Part shown: positions 22,541 through 36,379 of the stretch, in pieces | How the letters are laid out: each line of letters begins with the position of its first letter | Numbering within the stretch: the stretch's first letter is position 1 | NCBI GenBank assembly: GCA_022747635.1 | Contig: JAKTNV010000005.1 | Location: 87,349,469-87,413,468 of the forward strand | DNA from: Hetaerina americana | Lineage: Eukaryota; Arthropoda; Insecta; Odonata; Calopterygidae | DNA length: 64,000 nt | Direction: 5' to 3' | Position numbers and translations under genes: made by a program | Notes under the pieces: generated by a model | Told to the model about the DNA's origin: nothing | Seen by the model: the letters and a program-made list of their open reading frames with translations, nothing else | Database searches by the model: none

Positions 22541-23905
22541 AAATTTTTAATTAAATGACTTAATCTTCTCCCACACTCAAATATCCCGTTATATTATGGT
22601 CAGCGGAGTAGAATGTTCAATTTATTCAAAATTCAGCGTTTCTTTGTCCACCGTGCATTTGCTACTGTCTAAAATACTGATTACCTTGAACGCACGCAAA
22701 TTGTGCAGTACTATGAGTTAATTAATGTTTCGTGTTCACGTTTGTTAAAATGAAGCATTTTCATTTTTTTCAAATAACTTTACAGTATCGTCATTGTGGA
22801 TTTAGTATTCGGGCGTTAAATTAAAAGAAAATGTCTCTCTCTTTCTCACTTTTCGATTCGTTTGGAATGATCGACTTACCCCTTGGTGGTTTCATCATTC
22901 CAGTTTAAACTTTCAATTATATGACGCATAAAATACAACGAATGGCGCGTGTACGTATCGTTTCCTCGATAAAACGGGTCCGCGATGATTATGTGTGTTT
23001 GAGGAAGAGGGGATGAGGAAGGGGTCGTCTGCCAAATAATGAAATGGACATCGGTGCATTTAAAAAATTCGATGAAGTGATTGGTGAACCACAGACGAAT
23101 CATAATCATCAACCGACCGGACGTTTGGTTTTTGGCGCTGTTAATGGATGAGGTCAACGTACTTTGTGGACTTTCATTGCGACGGCAGAATTTTTAAGCG
23201 GTTAGAATTCACTGAAATTTTCTGCGGAGCTTTCCATTTAAATTATTGTTTGGTTTATTCCCTTTTCAAATTGTTTCATCCCAAATTTCGGGTCGCTTTT
23301 GACAGGAGGGTTTGAAGTTCACCTTCCACCAAGCCCCAAGGCGTACGACATTCACAAAATAACAAGAGTGAGTAACACATACGGTATTTTTCCAGCAATA
23401 ATTGCCTAAGATCCTCACCCTAGCTACAAGTATCTAGGATGTTTTCCCAAGGTATTCCTTTATACTACTTGTACCAGTAACTAGGGTTCCTGACCTGGAT
23501 ACGTCCTAGTACCTAGGGCTCCTCTGACATTTAACATTGATGCACCAAGTATTCTTGTCATAAACAATAGCTCTGACCTTATATGACATGCGAATCATCA
23601 AAATTTAGTTTTTTCTAGATTTAGGTTACAATATTTTTCATGAAAAATAATTCAAATAATTTAGATTATGATAACTAAAGGTTACGCACACTACGGTATC
23701 AATGTTAATTAGCTCCACTTTAATACAATATTCCCAATACAATTTTCTCTAGTCTCGTTTCACGATCATCTCCCCAAGTCTATCTACATTGAACTCTGCA
23801 AACCACCGCTATGATGTGGCCTGGACTGATTATACACCAGGCAGTATCAAAAATTAAGTCTTCCTTGATTTTTAGATTATATATAGTATACATATAGTGT
23901 GTATA
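22541..23905. other. No feature recognised
   Basis: A 93-codon minus frame (22876-23157) has no recognisable domain. The stretch 23395-23530 has several near-copies of TACCTAGG/ACTAGGG-type words but no clear tandem period. Confidence 0.45.
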
Positions 23906-23906
23906 T

Positions 23907-23989
<83 letters not shown>
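23906..23989. repeat. (TA)n-(TG)n microsatellite
   Basis: TA to about 23949 and then about 20 TG units. The [12 protein letters not shown] minus frame is its translation. Confidence 0.95.
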
Positions 23990-26899
<2,910 letters not shown>

Positions 26900-27560
26900 G
26901 TCATTTGAAGGGAAATGTAAATTTTATGTTCCCAACTATTTCCTTTAGTTCCCACCCATTTCCGTCTTGGAGTTTGCCCCTTGGAATTCTGCCGCGAGTT
27001 GTCCGCGGGAAAAACGAATACTTGATTCTATCCGATCGGAATTCCATTTTCTCTCTTATTTTATCGCAATCGTCTGTCCCGTCGATGTAATTGGAAGGCT
27101 GAGTGCATCTCTTCTATGTCGGATGAATTGGTATCTTTACAATAGTTGCTCTTGTGCCTAGTATCCACATATCTTAAGGTTCCCATCCCACAGATCTTGT
27201 AGTAAATGTATGACGCCTTGTGTCATTTCGTATTACGAATTTTTGACGAATCTGGCGGTTCTTCTCTGTACCTTGTTCAACTTTGTTCAACTATGCTGCT
27301 AGTGTTATTTTTTTATGGATCCTATATGCTCGCCGTATACTCTATGTGAGGTCTTACTAAAGAAAAATAAAATGTTTCCTTCACTATCTCACTACAACAG
27401 TGTCCAACGATACATTTAATGGATGCCAGCTTTATGTCCTCCCGGATCGTAATATTTTCCATCAAACCAAAGAAAACCATAAGTATCCCAACAATCTATG
27501 TTAGAGACGAACCTTAGTGAGATTCCTCATACAGTAAATTGCAACCTCTAAAGTGAAGAC
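26900..27560 (-). pseudogene. CR1/Jockey-like LINE reverse transcriptase C-terminal relic
   Basis: Minus strand: LVRPHIEYTASI followed by DP near 27315-27355, then an RTARFVKN-like stretch (27235-27275), LLQDLWDGNL-like (27180-27215) and, near 26975-27030, FVFPADNSRQNSKGQ. The same series in better shape is at 51530-51760 and 53850-54340, so this is the C-terminal third of the same type of element. Stops are frequent. Confidence 0.65.
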
Positions 27561-27590
27561 GGCCCATTAATCAGAGTTCGAAGGCTGGAG

Positions 27591-27977
27591 TCACAAACAG
27601 CCCCTGCCATACGCATCCGCGGGCGATTCATGCAGGGCTTGGCGCAGACCTTCTTCTTCCCCGTCGGACCTTAGGACTTCCACTCCCCATCTGGGTGCTA
27701 AGTGTCCGTTCCGGGCGGGTGGACGCAAAGCGTGCTCCAAGCATGGGACGCACTCCTGGCGATGATCTGTGGTGTGTTTCAATATAGACTCAAAATTGTC
27801 GAGCCTCAACAATGGCGGAGTATAAACGCCACCACCTCGACGAATCGCAACGCTCGCGCACGCAACAATCGGGAGTGACATCACAATGGCACTGACATTG
27901 GCGAGAAACTGCCAAGAGCGTAAGACCTTAAGGGGTAAGTCCAACAAATAGCACTGTTCTGCTACGTGATTTTCCAT
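27591..27977 (-). CDS. Unrecognised 128-codon open frame
   Basis: An open frame with ATG on the minus strand, in GC-balanced sequence free of microsatellites. Residues 20-45 form a hydrophobic stretch (FLANVSAIVMSLPIVACASV) that could be a membrane segment. The C-terminal half is charged. I recognise no family. It ends just before the reverse-transcriptase relic at 26900-27560. It may be chance, an exon, or the remains of a transposon protein. Confidence 0.2.
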   Translation of the reverse strand: MENHVAEQCYLLDLPLKVLRSWQFLANVSAIVMSLPIVACASVAIRRGGGVYTPPLLRLDNFESILKHTTDHRQECVPCLEHALRPPARNGHLAPRWGVEVLRSDGEEEGLRQALHESPADAYGRGCL

Positions 27978-28700
27978 AAGTGCCAGTGATATTTATTCGG
28001 TTCGTTATCTTCCGTAACGATTTGCTAGTTTATCTCGTCCATCCCAGAGACTCAGTCAACATCGAATCCAAAGCGACTGCCTATCGATATATGTAAAAAA
28101 ATTGAAAAAATTTCGGAGGAAATCCGCCCCATTTATTTCAAAAAATGCTACGAGAAAAGAGTAAGAGATCACGAATATGCTGGAGGAATTGGGTTTAGAA
28201 CCTATTTTGAATCACGAAGAGAGCAGTTAAAGATTTATAGACCACCTTCGAGAAAATAAAATAAGAGAGAGATTTGGACGCCGTCACAGACATACCGTAA
28301 GTACCTGTTCTTCTCTCCCACGACACATAGGCAATCATGACAAAATCGAACAAGATCGGACAAGATCGAAGAGATCGAACTTATATTAACTTAAAGTCGA
28401 ACATTTAATAATGTCACCAATTATTCAATTATGAATGCATATAGTCACGTATGCATGTGTAAGTATATGAGAGTTTTTTTTTTATGAGCTGATATAAATT
28501 GAGACGCATGCTTGAACTAATAGTACGTACTTCTGCAAGGATGGCTGGTTGTGGGGTCTCATGCAAATACACATCTTGCAACAGAGAGAGGCGATTGCCC
28601 TAAGGATAGTTTCTAAACGTGTTAAGCATAACATTAGCTTGTACCATAAAACTGGAGCAAGGGACGATCGCGGAGAGATTTGGCGACCCACTCCGAGTAA
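27978..28700. other. No feature recognised
   Basis: AT-rich sequence with a 69-codon minus frame (28482-28691) of no known family. Confidence 0.5.
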
Positions 28701-28974
28701 CCGCCCGCATCTTTAACCCGAGAGTTTCGGGTCACGTGTCCTCGCGTGCGAGTAATTGCATGTCTAGTTGCTAGGCCCCGCAATGACCTAGAGGGTCAAC
28801 CGCAGTAGCGAGGGCCGCAACAGATCCGCAGTATGCTAGGCCGCCGGACGTGAAAAGGTCACCGACCCCTCTTCGCCACTCCCCCACCACTCCACCGCCC
28901 TATCCAGGTGGAGGGGAGGGATGAGGAGGGACCGCGTCACGCTAGAGGTGAAGAGCGTGACACCCAGTGTCCTC

Positions 28975-29085
28975 GTATGTTGGTTTTGCATGTGGCATGG
29001 TTCCTTTTCACGGGCGGTGACCTAACACTCCCCGCCACACGCCCTAGCGGCGGCTTGCGGGGTATTATATAGATGTAGATGTACA
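28975..29085 (+). repeat. LINE 3' tail with terminal hairpin
   Basis: Starts with TTGGTTTTGCATGTGG and ends with CCCCGC (29030-29035), a loop containing GCCCTAGCGGC, GCGGGG (29057-29062), then TATTATATAGATGTAGATGT. The outer arms pair perfectly. The same tail follows CR1/Jockey-like coding relics elsewhere (52230-52285, 60300-60415, 62190-62352), which identifies it as that family's 3' end. The preceding GC-rich 28700-28970 could be an older part of the same copy, but no coding motif is visible. Confidence 0.75.
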
Positions 29086-29660
29086 TTCCCCCACCAAAAA
29101 TAAACCGTCACCCTCGCGAATCCCCGCAATCAAATTCCCGCCCCTCTCCTCTCTTCCGCCTCCGATTTCGCCTCCTATGTGGGCCAGACGGGGCTGGGGG
29201 ATGGGAGTTTGGTAACCCCTTACCACTACCTCGGAAGGCCTGCCCTACATTCCGTCCACGGGTCTCTGGCCGAGATTTGAATTTCGGAAGAAATTGGTCT
29301 TCGCCCCGACGCGGTGGTTTGGAGGGCAAGTGGTGTGTGGAGGACGGGGGGGGGGGTTTTCTTCGCGATTTGACTCCACCGTTTAGTGTGGGTGTGGGAC
29401 TTTTCGTTCGATACGTATCGAGTGAAATGTGCTTTGTTGGCACTTTGCCGTTTCCGGCGCAACACAATATGTAGTTCCCCTCGTCTCCCTCTCTTATGAA
29501 ACCACGTGGTGAGGATGTGACCGGAACTAGACGTCTTTTTATCTCGACACGGAAACGTGGGAACGTCACCCAACACACGCGAAAATCTGACGAAAAAGAT
29601 TTCACCGCCCTGTAAAAGGAGTGCATTCTTGTGGTGTCTGCTTCGAATCATTGAGAGCGC
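29086..29660. other. GC-rich block with long overlapping frames, unresolved
   Basis: Frames of 172 and 141 codons (minus, 29108-29651) and 131 codons (plus, 29079-29474) overlap. Their products are rich in P, R, S and G with no recognisable domain, and an 11-G run lies at 29346-29356. Long frames on both strands at once are expected in GC-rich DNA. It may be a CpG-rich promoter or exon, but I see no splice or TATA evidence that decides. Confidence 0.3.
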
Positions 29661-30529
29661 TGAACTGGAGGATGGATTAGTCGCGAAAGAATGCCGGCAT
29701 TAAATAATTGGTTAATCACGAATAATTTGTAAAGGTTGCTCTAGTGTCAATCAACCTGAGTTTTGACAAAAGATATGACATCAGATGAAGATCAAAAGTT
29801 GGGCGAACGCAAGAGGAAACCTTGTTGGTAGCACGTGGAAGATATAAACAACAAAACAAATTTGACCATTTGGCACAATCCAGGGAAACTATGAAGTGAA
29901 AAATTGTAAAATACGTCTTTTAATGTCTAACGTGGATCCCAAAAGATCGAAATCCAAAAGATTCATAAATTGAATATTGAAAGAGGTTTTCACATAGTCA
30001 CAGAATCTTTTACGAAAATATTTACATTTTAGTTCATACTTTGGCCGCGAGAAACAATGGAGCGCAAGCCCGAGAATGATTCTATACACAATTATTCTGA
30101 AACCTTATCGTGTTCGTGGGATGATTAAAACCTTAAATCCGTCGAATTACAATTGGCCTGCAAAGGGGTGACCAGCCCTGAAAGGCCACGAAGTCGGCCT
30201 AAAAAGCAATTTTAAACTGGCATGACTACATGGTAATTTTCAATACATGTGTTTATAGCTACTTTTAAGGACGAAGCACACAGAGTATAAAATTTAAAGC
30301 CATAATTATCCGATGGTCACCTTGAAAACTCAATATGAAAACGAAACCATTTTCATTGAACCACTTGATTAATCGAAATGAAATTTTCTCAAACAGTGCC
30401 ATATTATACTCTGTGCCAAATATAAGTATCGCCATACTTATCGCCTTTTCCGATACAAAATGCCTTATCTGCAAAGAGTGTGTGTCTCATGGACTGACAG
30501 TCGGCTGTAATTTTAACGTGGAAAGGCTG
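29661..30529. other. No feature recognised
   Basis: AT-rich, with short frames only. Confidence 0.5.
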
Positions 30530-30850
30530 TTGAAAAGAGCTAAACGCTTCAGCAGGAACTAGATCTTTGGCAACTGGAGGCTGCGCCACGACAACACAAT
30601 GCCGTCGCACACCGCCTCCCTCGTAATGTGGCCAAGCACAAGGAGGGCAACACTGCCTCAGCCTCTCTACCACACCCTCGATGTGGCACCGCCGGACTTG
30701 TTTTTTGTACCAAGAATAAAAAGGATCCTGAAAGGCAGCCATTTTGGAACGCTGGATTATGTCAGGGGAGCCGTGACGAGCTGCTAGAAGACGTGGTTAC
30801 CGTCGACGCCCCCCAGGAAGCATACGAAAATAGGATGACAAGTAAGATTA
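30530..30850 (+). pseudogene. mariner transposase C-terminal fragment
   Basis: Reading plus in one frame: NWRLRHDNTMPSHTASLV (HHDNAPSHT block holding the second catalytic Asp), a short linker, VAPPDLFFVPRIKR (PDLAPCDFFLFP block) and ILKGSHFGTLDYVRGAVT. This is the C-terminal catalytic part of a mariner transposase. The third catalytic Asp (CDFFLFP) is missing, since the motif reads PPDLFF. The N-terminal half is absent. The 112-codon minus frame over it is antisense. Confidence 0.8.
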
Positions 30851-31436
30851 AGCGATAGACCAATACATAGGCCAATCCTTCAAGTCTGCATAGCGAAAAA
30901 CGGTCGTTGGAGAAATTAAATTTAAAAGGAGTAAGCGGGAGTGAGTTGAGGAGGAGATCGAAGGCGGAACGTGCCATTCTAGGGATACGGGTCACAGCAA
31001 GGGGGAGAGGGAAGGGGGGAGGAGAGGGAGGGGTATATCTTCGGTAGGGCAGTAGGGAGAGGGAAGAAGGAGAGGAATAGATTTCTGGCGACACGGCGAC
31101 TGAGGATGAAAATTAAGAGGAATTTTTCTCTTCTTGCGAAAGTGAGACGCTATCGAAACTGAAGGGTGGAAGAAAAATATTTTCGAACGACAATGAGGGT
31201 AACAAGAGGTTTTTTCATTTGCCAAAGTTAACATCCTTACTTCTGGATGAAAAAAAATAAGGCGATGTTCGGTGGACCTTGGCCTGAGATCGGCATCGGA
31301 CCATTTGAATCAACGGCAGAGGACTTCATTTGGCAAGCTTCAACTTACATTCTCATCCACTGACCTTCTTGGAATTTAAAAAAATAATAATAAAATTTCC
31401 CCTAAATAACGAAGGGTGAATCTCACGTACAGATTA
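30851..31436. other. No gene recognised; polypurine tract 30935-31090
   Basis: A G/A-rich tract (AAGGGGGGAGGAGAGGGAGG near 31011) lies between AT-rich parts. Minus frames over it are P/S/L-rich artefacts. Confidence 0.5.
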
Positions 31437-31488
31437 TTTTTTTCCTGTCATACATGTACATATATATACATGTATGACAGGAAAAAAA
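31437..31488. repeat. 52-bp palindrome
   Basis: T7-CCTGTCATACATGTA (31437-31458) and TACATGTATGACAGG-A7 (31467-31488) are perfect reverse complements around CATATATA. It is followed at once by a TA/TG array and a tRNA-like SINE head. Confidence 0.9.
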
Positions 31489-31585
31489 TATATATATGTG
31501 TGCGTGTGTGTGTGTGGGTCGCAGTAGTCCAGGGAGTAGAGCGTTGGACTACCGGAAGGTCCCGGGTTCGAGATATATATATATG
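31489..31585 (+). repeat. tRNA-like SINE head flanked by (TA)/(TG) arrays (family C)
   Basis: GGGTCGCAGTAGTCCAGGGA (A-box part) and GGTCCCGGGTTCGAG (B box) run straight into TATATATA. The same head, in reverse, lies at 33640-33718 next to a TA array. The cloverleaf is cut off after the B box, so it is not a working tRNA gene. Confidence 0.7.
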
Positions 31586-33639
31586 CACATATTTTAAGAA
31601 TATTCTATTTCTTAATATTCTTCGCATCATCTCAACTCCGCGATTTTTTCGGAGACCAATATTTTCCCATCACTCAGACCTGCTGGCAGCAAACATATCG
31701 GTCGAAACGTTTCGTACGGGTGTTCAATCGGTTCCGCGTACCCGATCGTTTACTCTTCTGGAGCAAGAGTCTGTTTCCACACTTCGAGAATTCGAGAAGC
31801 GAATATGGCACTGCCGTGGCAGAGAGGGGGTGTGAGGAAAAGAAAGAGAAAGTGGAATGGGAAGAAAGGAAAGAGAGGTTCGAGGTGGGTGGGTGGGGTG
31901 GGTTGACCTGCCCTCGCTATGCTAACTTCCGTCAGGGCTTTGCTCCAGTTGGCCCCTACCAATTCACCCCTGACTCTCTCCCCCCCCGGCTCCCCCTCTT
32001 ACCACCCCCTCTTCACCACCATGCCCACCGCGGCGACTACTATTCATAGCCCATAGTCTCTCACTTCTCCGAAGTCGGAGAACCCCATTTGCATCCCTCC
32101 CTCTTCACCGCCACGCGATGCCAAGGCAATCGTTAATTGTTTCTCCCTTTCCCTGTTAATTTTGGGAAAGGTCTCCGCCGAACGAAATTTTCTCTCAGGT
32201 TTCCTTTTGCGCCATCTAATTACATCACCATCCCCATTCCCAACCCGAAAAAAACTAAAAGAATTTAACTGTTGACCTTTTTGGAGCAAACTAATTATTC
32301 TCAAGAGTTCGAGTTGATGATATTCGAAGGAAAATATCGGAGACTGAGACCATTCATCCATCATCAATCGAATGCCATGAATTTGGGACGTATCGTGTTA
32401 CTTAGAACCAATCCAAGAGAAAATCCTTAGAGCTCTTATGCAATAGCGCATTCATTTACCATTTAACAGGGCGCAAAGTCAAACAGAAGGGCCGATAAGG
32501 TAATAAATAAACAGCTGCTCTGTTTGTGTGAACTCAATACCGTCATTGAACGCCAAATGAATAAGAAGATGCGAAGCAAAATAAACGTAATGAGATAATT
32601 GTGCTCAATAAAATTGTTTTTTGATTGAGATGGGTATTTATATTATGTCCTGGTACTGTGGGCACCTTGGGTGTTATGGATGATGTCATATTTCAAGTAA
32701 TGAAGCTCTAAATTTTCAAAAGACAGTTGTAAAAAAGAAAGCGCACAAAACCCGTTTTCCTTTTGCGTTTTTCGTTTTTTTATTGTTAAAGTAGTAACGA
32801 CGAGCAGTTTTTTCTCTCGGTCGTCAGTATGGTGCGTAGTTTGAACTCATTTTGTCAAGCGAACCCATTATAGAATTTAGATTTACCTGAAATAAACTCA
32901 ACCTTTTGTTGAATATTTTTGGTTTGCGGTGACATCAGAAGTCAGTTCGTCAATCCATCAATAATATTACAGAATTATCATTTGATATATATTACAAATT
33001 AGTATAATGTACCATAAATATCAAAAAAGGATATAATAAAGTGGTAAAATGGGATAGGGCTACATCTGGCTCATAAAGGTGTCGGCTACGTACTCCCTAC
33101 ATCCCTTCTTATCTACCAGCGATATCATGTAAAACGAATTAAGGTTGGAGTTACCGCGGATCACAACTAATTGGTGTTAGGCGTTAAAAGGTGCTGAAAA
33201 TTTGAAGAGGGTATGATTGAATTTCTAGTTTGATGGTCTATCAAAGGATATAAGATATGAACTCTTAAAGCTATCATAGGTTATATGGAAAAAACTTCAA
33301 TGGCCGATATTAATTTGTAGCATTCCGATGCGGTACAATTGAGTAGAAAATCCTTGGACTTAAAGTAGAAAAACTCTTCCAGACAGACCATGAGATTAAT
33401 TTGTTGACCGAAATATCCCCCTGAAGCCTAGTCAAGGCTGATTCCATGATAAAAGGCGATTTTTGCTTATCGAGATCAGTCTATGGCTGTGAGTCGTTTA
33501 TGAACTTTTTTCGCCGTGCTTTCAAAGGAATCGATTTATTTGGGTATTTCCCGTCTATATCAAGAATATGGCATAATAATTCCGCTGAATATTCTTACGC
33601 TATGCGATGCCCCATTTTTTTGTATATTTGGTGGAGCTG
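31586..33639. other. No gene recognised
   Basis: Includes a GC-rich patch with C8 at 31981 (31800-32110) giving frames of 109 and 107 codons without recognisable domains, and long AT-rich stretches with nothing visible. Confidence 0.45.
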
Positions 33640-33718
33640 CAGGTGCCCAGAGTGCCTTGCCCGGGAATCGAACCCTGGTCAGCAGTCCAACGCTCTACCC
33701 CCTGGACTACCGCGACCC
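33640..33718 (-). repeat. tRNA-derived SINE head (family C)
   Basis: Minus strand: GGGTCGCGGTAGTCCAGGGG (A box), GAGCGTTGGACTGCTGACC, GGGTTCGATTCCCGGGCAAG (B box). The TA array directly upstream of the head on this strand is the mirror of the arrangement at 31489-31585. It has a better tRNA-like B-arm (CCCGGG pairing) than its partner. Confidence 0.75.
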
Positions 33719-33731
33719 ATATATTTATATA

Positions 33732-33800
<69 letters not shown>

Positions 33801-33809
33801 GTATATATG

Positions 33810-33842
<33 letters not shown>

Positions 33843-33860
33843 GTGTGTGTGTGTGTGTGT
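33719..33860. repeat. (TA)n-(TG)n microsatellite
   Basis: TATTTA and TA units, then TATG-interrupted TA, ending in ten TG units. It lies between a SINE head and an inverted-repeat unit. All YIYI frames come from it. Confidence 0.95.
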
Positions 33861-34011
33861 AACACTTAGCACTAGTGGACACAGACAAAAACACAGAAAC
33901 ACACAAAAAAGAGACTCACTATTTTTAGAATTTTCGGTGGTCGTGACCACCTTTATCAAGGAATAGAGGGACAGAACACGTTTTTGTCTGTGTCCACTAG
34001 TGCTAAGTGTT
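33861..34011. repeat. Inverted-repeat unit with hammerhead-like centre
   Basis: AACACTTAGCACTAGTGGAC at 33861 begins a 32-base arm that is repeated in perfect reverse complement at 33980-34011. Between them lies a fold GGTGGTCGTGACCACC and a hammerhead-like arrangement. TA arrays follow on both sides, at 33719-33860 and 34052-34131. Confidence 0.8.
33920..33968 (-). ncRNA. Degenerate hammerhead-like motif
   Basis: Minus strand: CCUUGAUAA, a perfect helix II (GGTGGT-CACG-ACCACC), GAAA, AAUU-like helix III and C. Helix II is excellent, but two core positions differ from CUGANGA, so cleavage activity is doubtful. Confidence 0.35.
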
Positions 34012-34051
34012 ATACATTATTATTCACGTCAGTGAGACTTTCAAAAAGTGT

Positions 34052-34061
34052 TATATATATA

Positions 34062-34131
<70 letters not shown>
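34052..34131. repeat. (TA)n microsatellite
   Basis: About 40 TA units with one TATTATA break, between two inverted-repeat-type elements. Confidence 0.95.
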
Positions 34132-34139
<8 letters not shown>

Positions 34140-34144
34140 TTCTA

Positions 34145-34262
34145 TATAATGGGATGGCACAATAGAACACAAATAAAATAGTAACACTTAAAAGGATACT
34201 CACACGGTAAATTGTTTAAGCTTTCAGCCTTCTCAGTGGCTTTCTTCAAGTAAAACTAAGTC
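34145..34262 (-). repeat. Single arm of the 54478-54698 type repeat
   Basis: GGGATGGCACAATAGAACAC through CACACGGTAAATTG to the TTCTTCAAG centre is a diverged copy of the left arm of the palindrome at 54478-54698. Only one arm is present here. It carries a hammerhead-like core on the minus strand. Confidence 0.7.
34212..34258 (-). ncRNA. Degenerate hammerhead-like motif
   Basis: Minus strand: UUGAAGA (C3 replaced by U), helix II with AGCC/GGCU pairing, GAAA, AGCU as a self-complementary helix III, then U. The plan is the same as at 54590-54628, but the first core base is changed. Confidence 0.35.
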
Positions 34263-34954
34263 AGTGTTTTATTGACTTCTTTACAGTTTCTCGCAGTTGT
34301 ATCAACGTTAACAATAAAAACCCTTATATCAGTACATATAAACAGGATTTTGCGTTTCAGGAACGACGTTTCTCATACACACACACACACACGCCCCTGC
34401 CATAACCGATTCCTGTAATGGTCACCAAGGATCAAAAAAAAAAAAATCTGGTCTTAAACTCTAACCCCGAAGATATGACGAAATCGTCGAGGTGAACTTT
34501 GGGAAATAAAAACTACAATGACAGGAATCAGAGCAGGTAACAAATCGCTCTTCAGAGAACACAGAAATATTAGCATCTTGCAGTCTAGTTTAAAAAGGGG
34601 AAGGCGAGTTTTTTCGAAAGAAATATTCCGGAAATCTGTCCTTGAAACCTCGATGAGAGGGGTGAAAAGCAAAAGACAGATGGTCAACCTGTTGAAAAAA
34701 TAATTGATAATAAGCAAAGTCTAAAGTTACTCTCCTCTCCGATGACGTGGGGTGGGGAAATTCACTGGGGGTTAATTCCTCCCCTCCCCTCCAACCAATA
34801 TCCCCCACCACTATCGTGACGTGGAGATGACGTACTATGGGGATCGACCTTTTGAGGGGTATAATGATTTAGGGGTGCTGGAAAGGGACGGACCTTCCCT
34901 CGTCCTCCCCGAAGGTGAGGGCTTGGACTGCCCCCGTCGTTACCCCATTGGTAG
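34263..34954. other. No gene recognised
   Basis: Contains a short (CA)n at about 34376-34393, an A-run at 34434-34446 and a GC-rich part (34730-34950). Frames of 61-87 codons on both strands have no known family. Confidence 0.45.
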
Positions 34955-35012
34955 AATGGCTGGTGACCTAACACCCCCTGCCATACGTCCTCGCGACGGT
35001 TATAGATGAATG
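34955..35012 (+). repeat. LINE 3' tail fragment
   Basis: GGCTGGTGACCTAACACCCC, CTGCCATACGTCCTCGCGAC, then a TATAGATGAATG-type end. It matches the tail at 29020-29085, but the right side of the hairpin is lost. Confidence 0.6.
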
Positions 35013-35239
35013 TGTTTTAGTGAAGCTATATCAGCCAACATTTACGTGCAAGTCATAAATGTTGGTTCATTCATTTTAACTTAGCTCATTCGGGGTATGT
35101 CTTAAAAATAAGCGGAATGATATTTTGCCACCATTGCAGATGACTGGAGCGGGGTGATTTTTGAAGGGAAAGGTAATGGAAGATCTTGAGACAGCAACTC
35201 GACCCACGTCATTTAACTGTGAGAATTTACAGTGAGCGG

Positions 35240-35875
35240 CATTGCTGCTAGACTGGACCCCTGTTAGACCGTCACGTCACGAATTCACGATGCCACTAGG
35301 GAATACGAGAAAATTGTGCATTAAGCTGAAAAAATTGGGTTCCGAGACCATGTTCATGGTTAAGGATGCTTATGGAGATGGATAAATGTCCCAAGTCATG
35401 GTTTTTTGCTTGCACAGGATGTTCCGGGAGGGTGACGAGGTGGTTGGCGATGAGGAATATCCATCAACAGCACAGTGTGATGAAAATGTGCTAAAAAAGG
35501 AACACGTGCTCAATTCTAATTGACCCCCAAAAATATCAGGATGTTAGCAGAAGAGTGCAATATTAAAAAACTACAGTGAATGCATTTTTACGGTAGATTT
35601 AGCCAATGAGGAAGGAGTGTGCCAAGATGGTCCCCAAGGTACTGTTAGAAAACTGCTTGTGTGACAATCTTGCCTTGGACCTCTTGGACCACGGTGAAAG
35701 ATATCCAATATTTTTAGAATAGGTGGTTACAGGAGACGAGATATGGATATTTGAGTGCAATCCAAGTACAACCCCTTTGAGTACCATTATGGACCATTGG
35801 ATTATGTCAAAGAGACCATGACGAAGGCCCTGTTGATGCCTTACAGGAAGCACGCCGCAACTAGCGGAGGCACTG
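35240..35875 (+). pseudogene. mariner transposase, internally deleted and decayed
   Basis: Order on the plus strand: VKDAYGDG (helix-turn-helix, near 35360), FREGDEVVGDEEYPSTAQ (35420-35475), MLAEECNI (35540), CAKMVPKVLL (35620-35650), VVTGDEIWIFECNP (35722-35763, containing the first catalytic Asp) and then directly GPLDYVKETMTKAL (35790-35830), which in intact relatives lies near the C-terminus. The middle, with the second and third catalytic Asp, is missing. The gap joins the two halves without spacer, as in a deletion derivative. Confidence 0.75.
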
Positions 35876-36379
35876 GCATCGGTGCAAAGTTTTTCCTTCA
35901 GATTCATTCCACTTCTTTTTGGGAGATACTTTACATACAAGTACACTCAAACACCCACATGCACACATACTTTTCCATCTACATACGAGTTCGTACTGCC
36001 ATTCATTAATGTATTTAGCTGATTCATTGATTGATTGCTCAAGTTAATTTTTTCGGGAATCCAGGCGCAATTGTGAGACAGAGGTCGAATTTTGAGGTTG
36101 AATTGACCACCGGGACAATATTATAATAGAGAGAGATATTACAATCGTCAATCATAGATTTAGAGGACTCGTTTGACCCCCGCAACGATATGCAATCATA
36201 ACAAAATCGAACAAAAGCACCCAAATAATTTCGCGTAAACACAAAAACTTAACTTATTTATTAAAAATATCAATTATTCCATTGTGTACGTCGTGTGCCT
36301 TTATATATCTATCTATGTGCCGAGTGCTTAACTCATTATCTCGCACTTTATTAATATATCTCCATGACCTGTTTCTACG
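35876..36379. other. No feature recognised
   Basis: AT-rich with no frames of note. Confidence 0.5.

Noticed and set aside
29108..29651. The 172- and 141-codon minus frames as genes
   Set aside because: P/R/S-rich products in GC-rich DNA with long frames on both strands and no recognised domain.
30404..30742. 112-codon minus frame
   Set aside because: Antisense to the mariner C-terminal fragment at 30530-30850.
31690..31725. GGTCGAAACGTTTCG resembling the right half of a hammerhead core
   Set aside because: The left core reads CTGCTGG, two changes from CUGANGA, and no helix II is visible.
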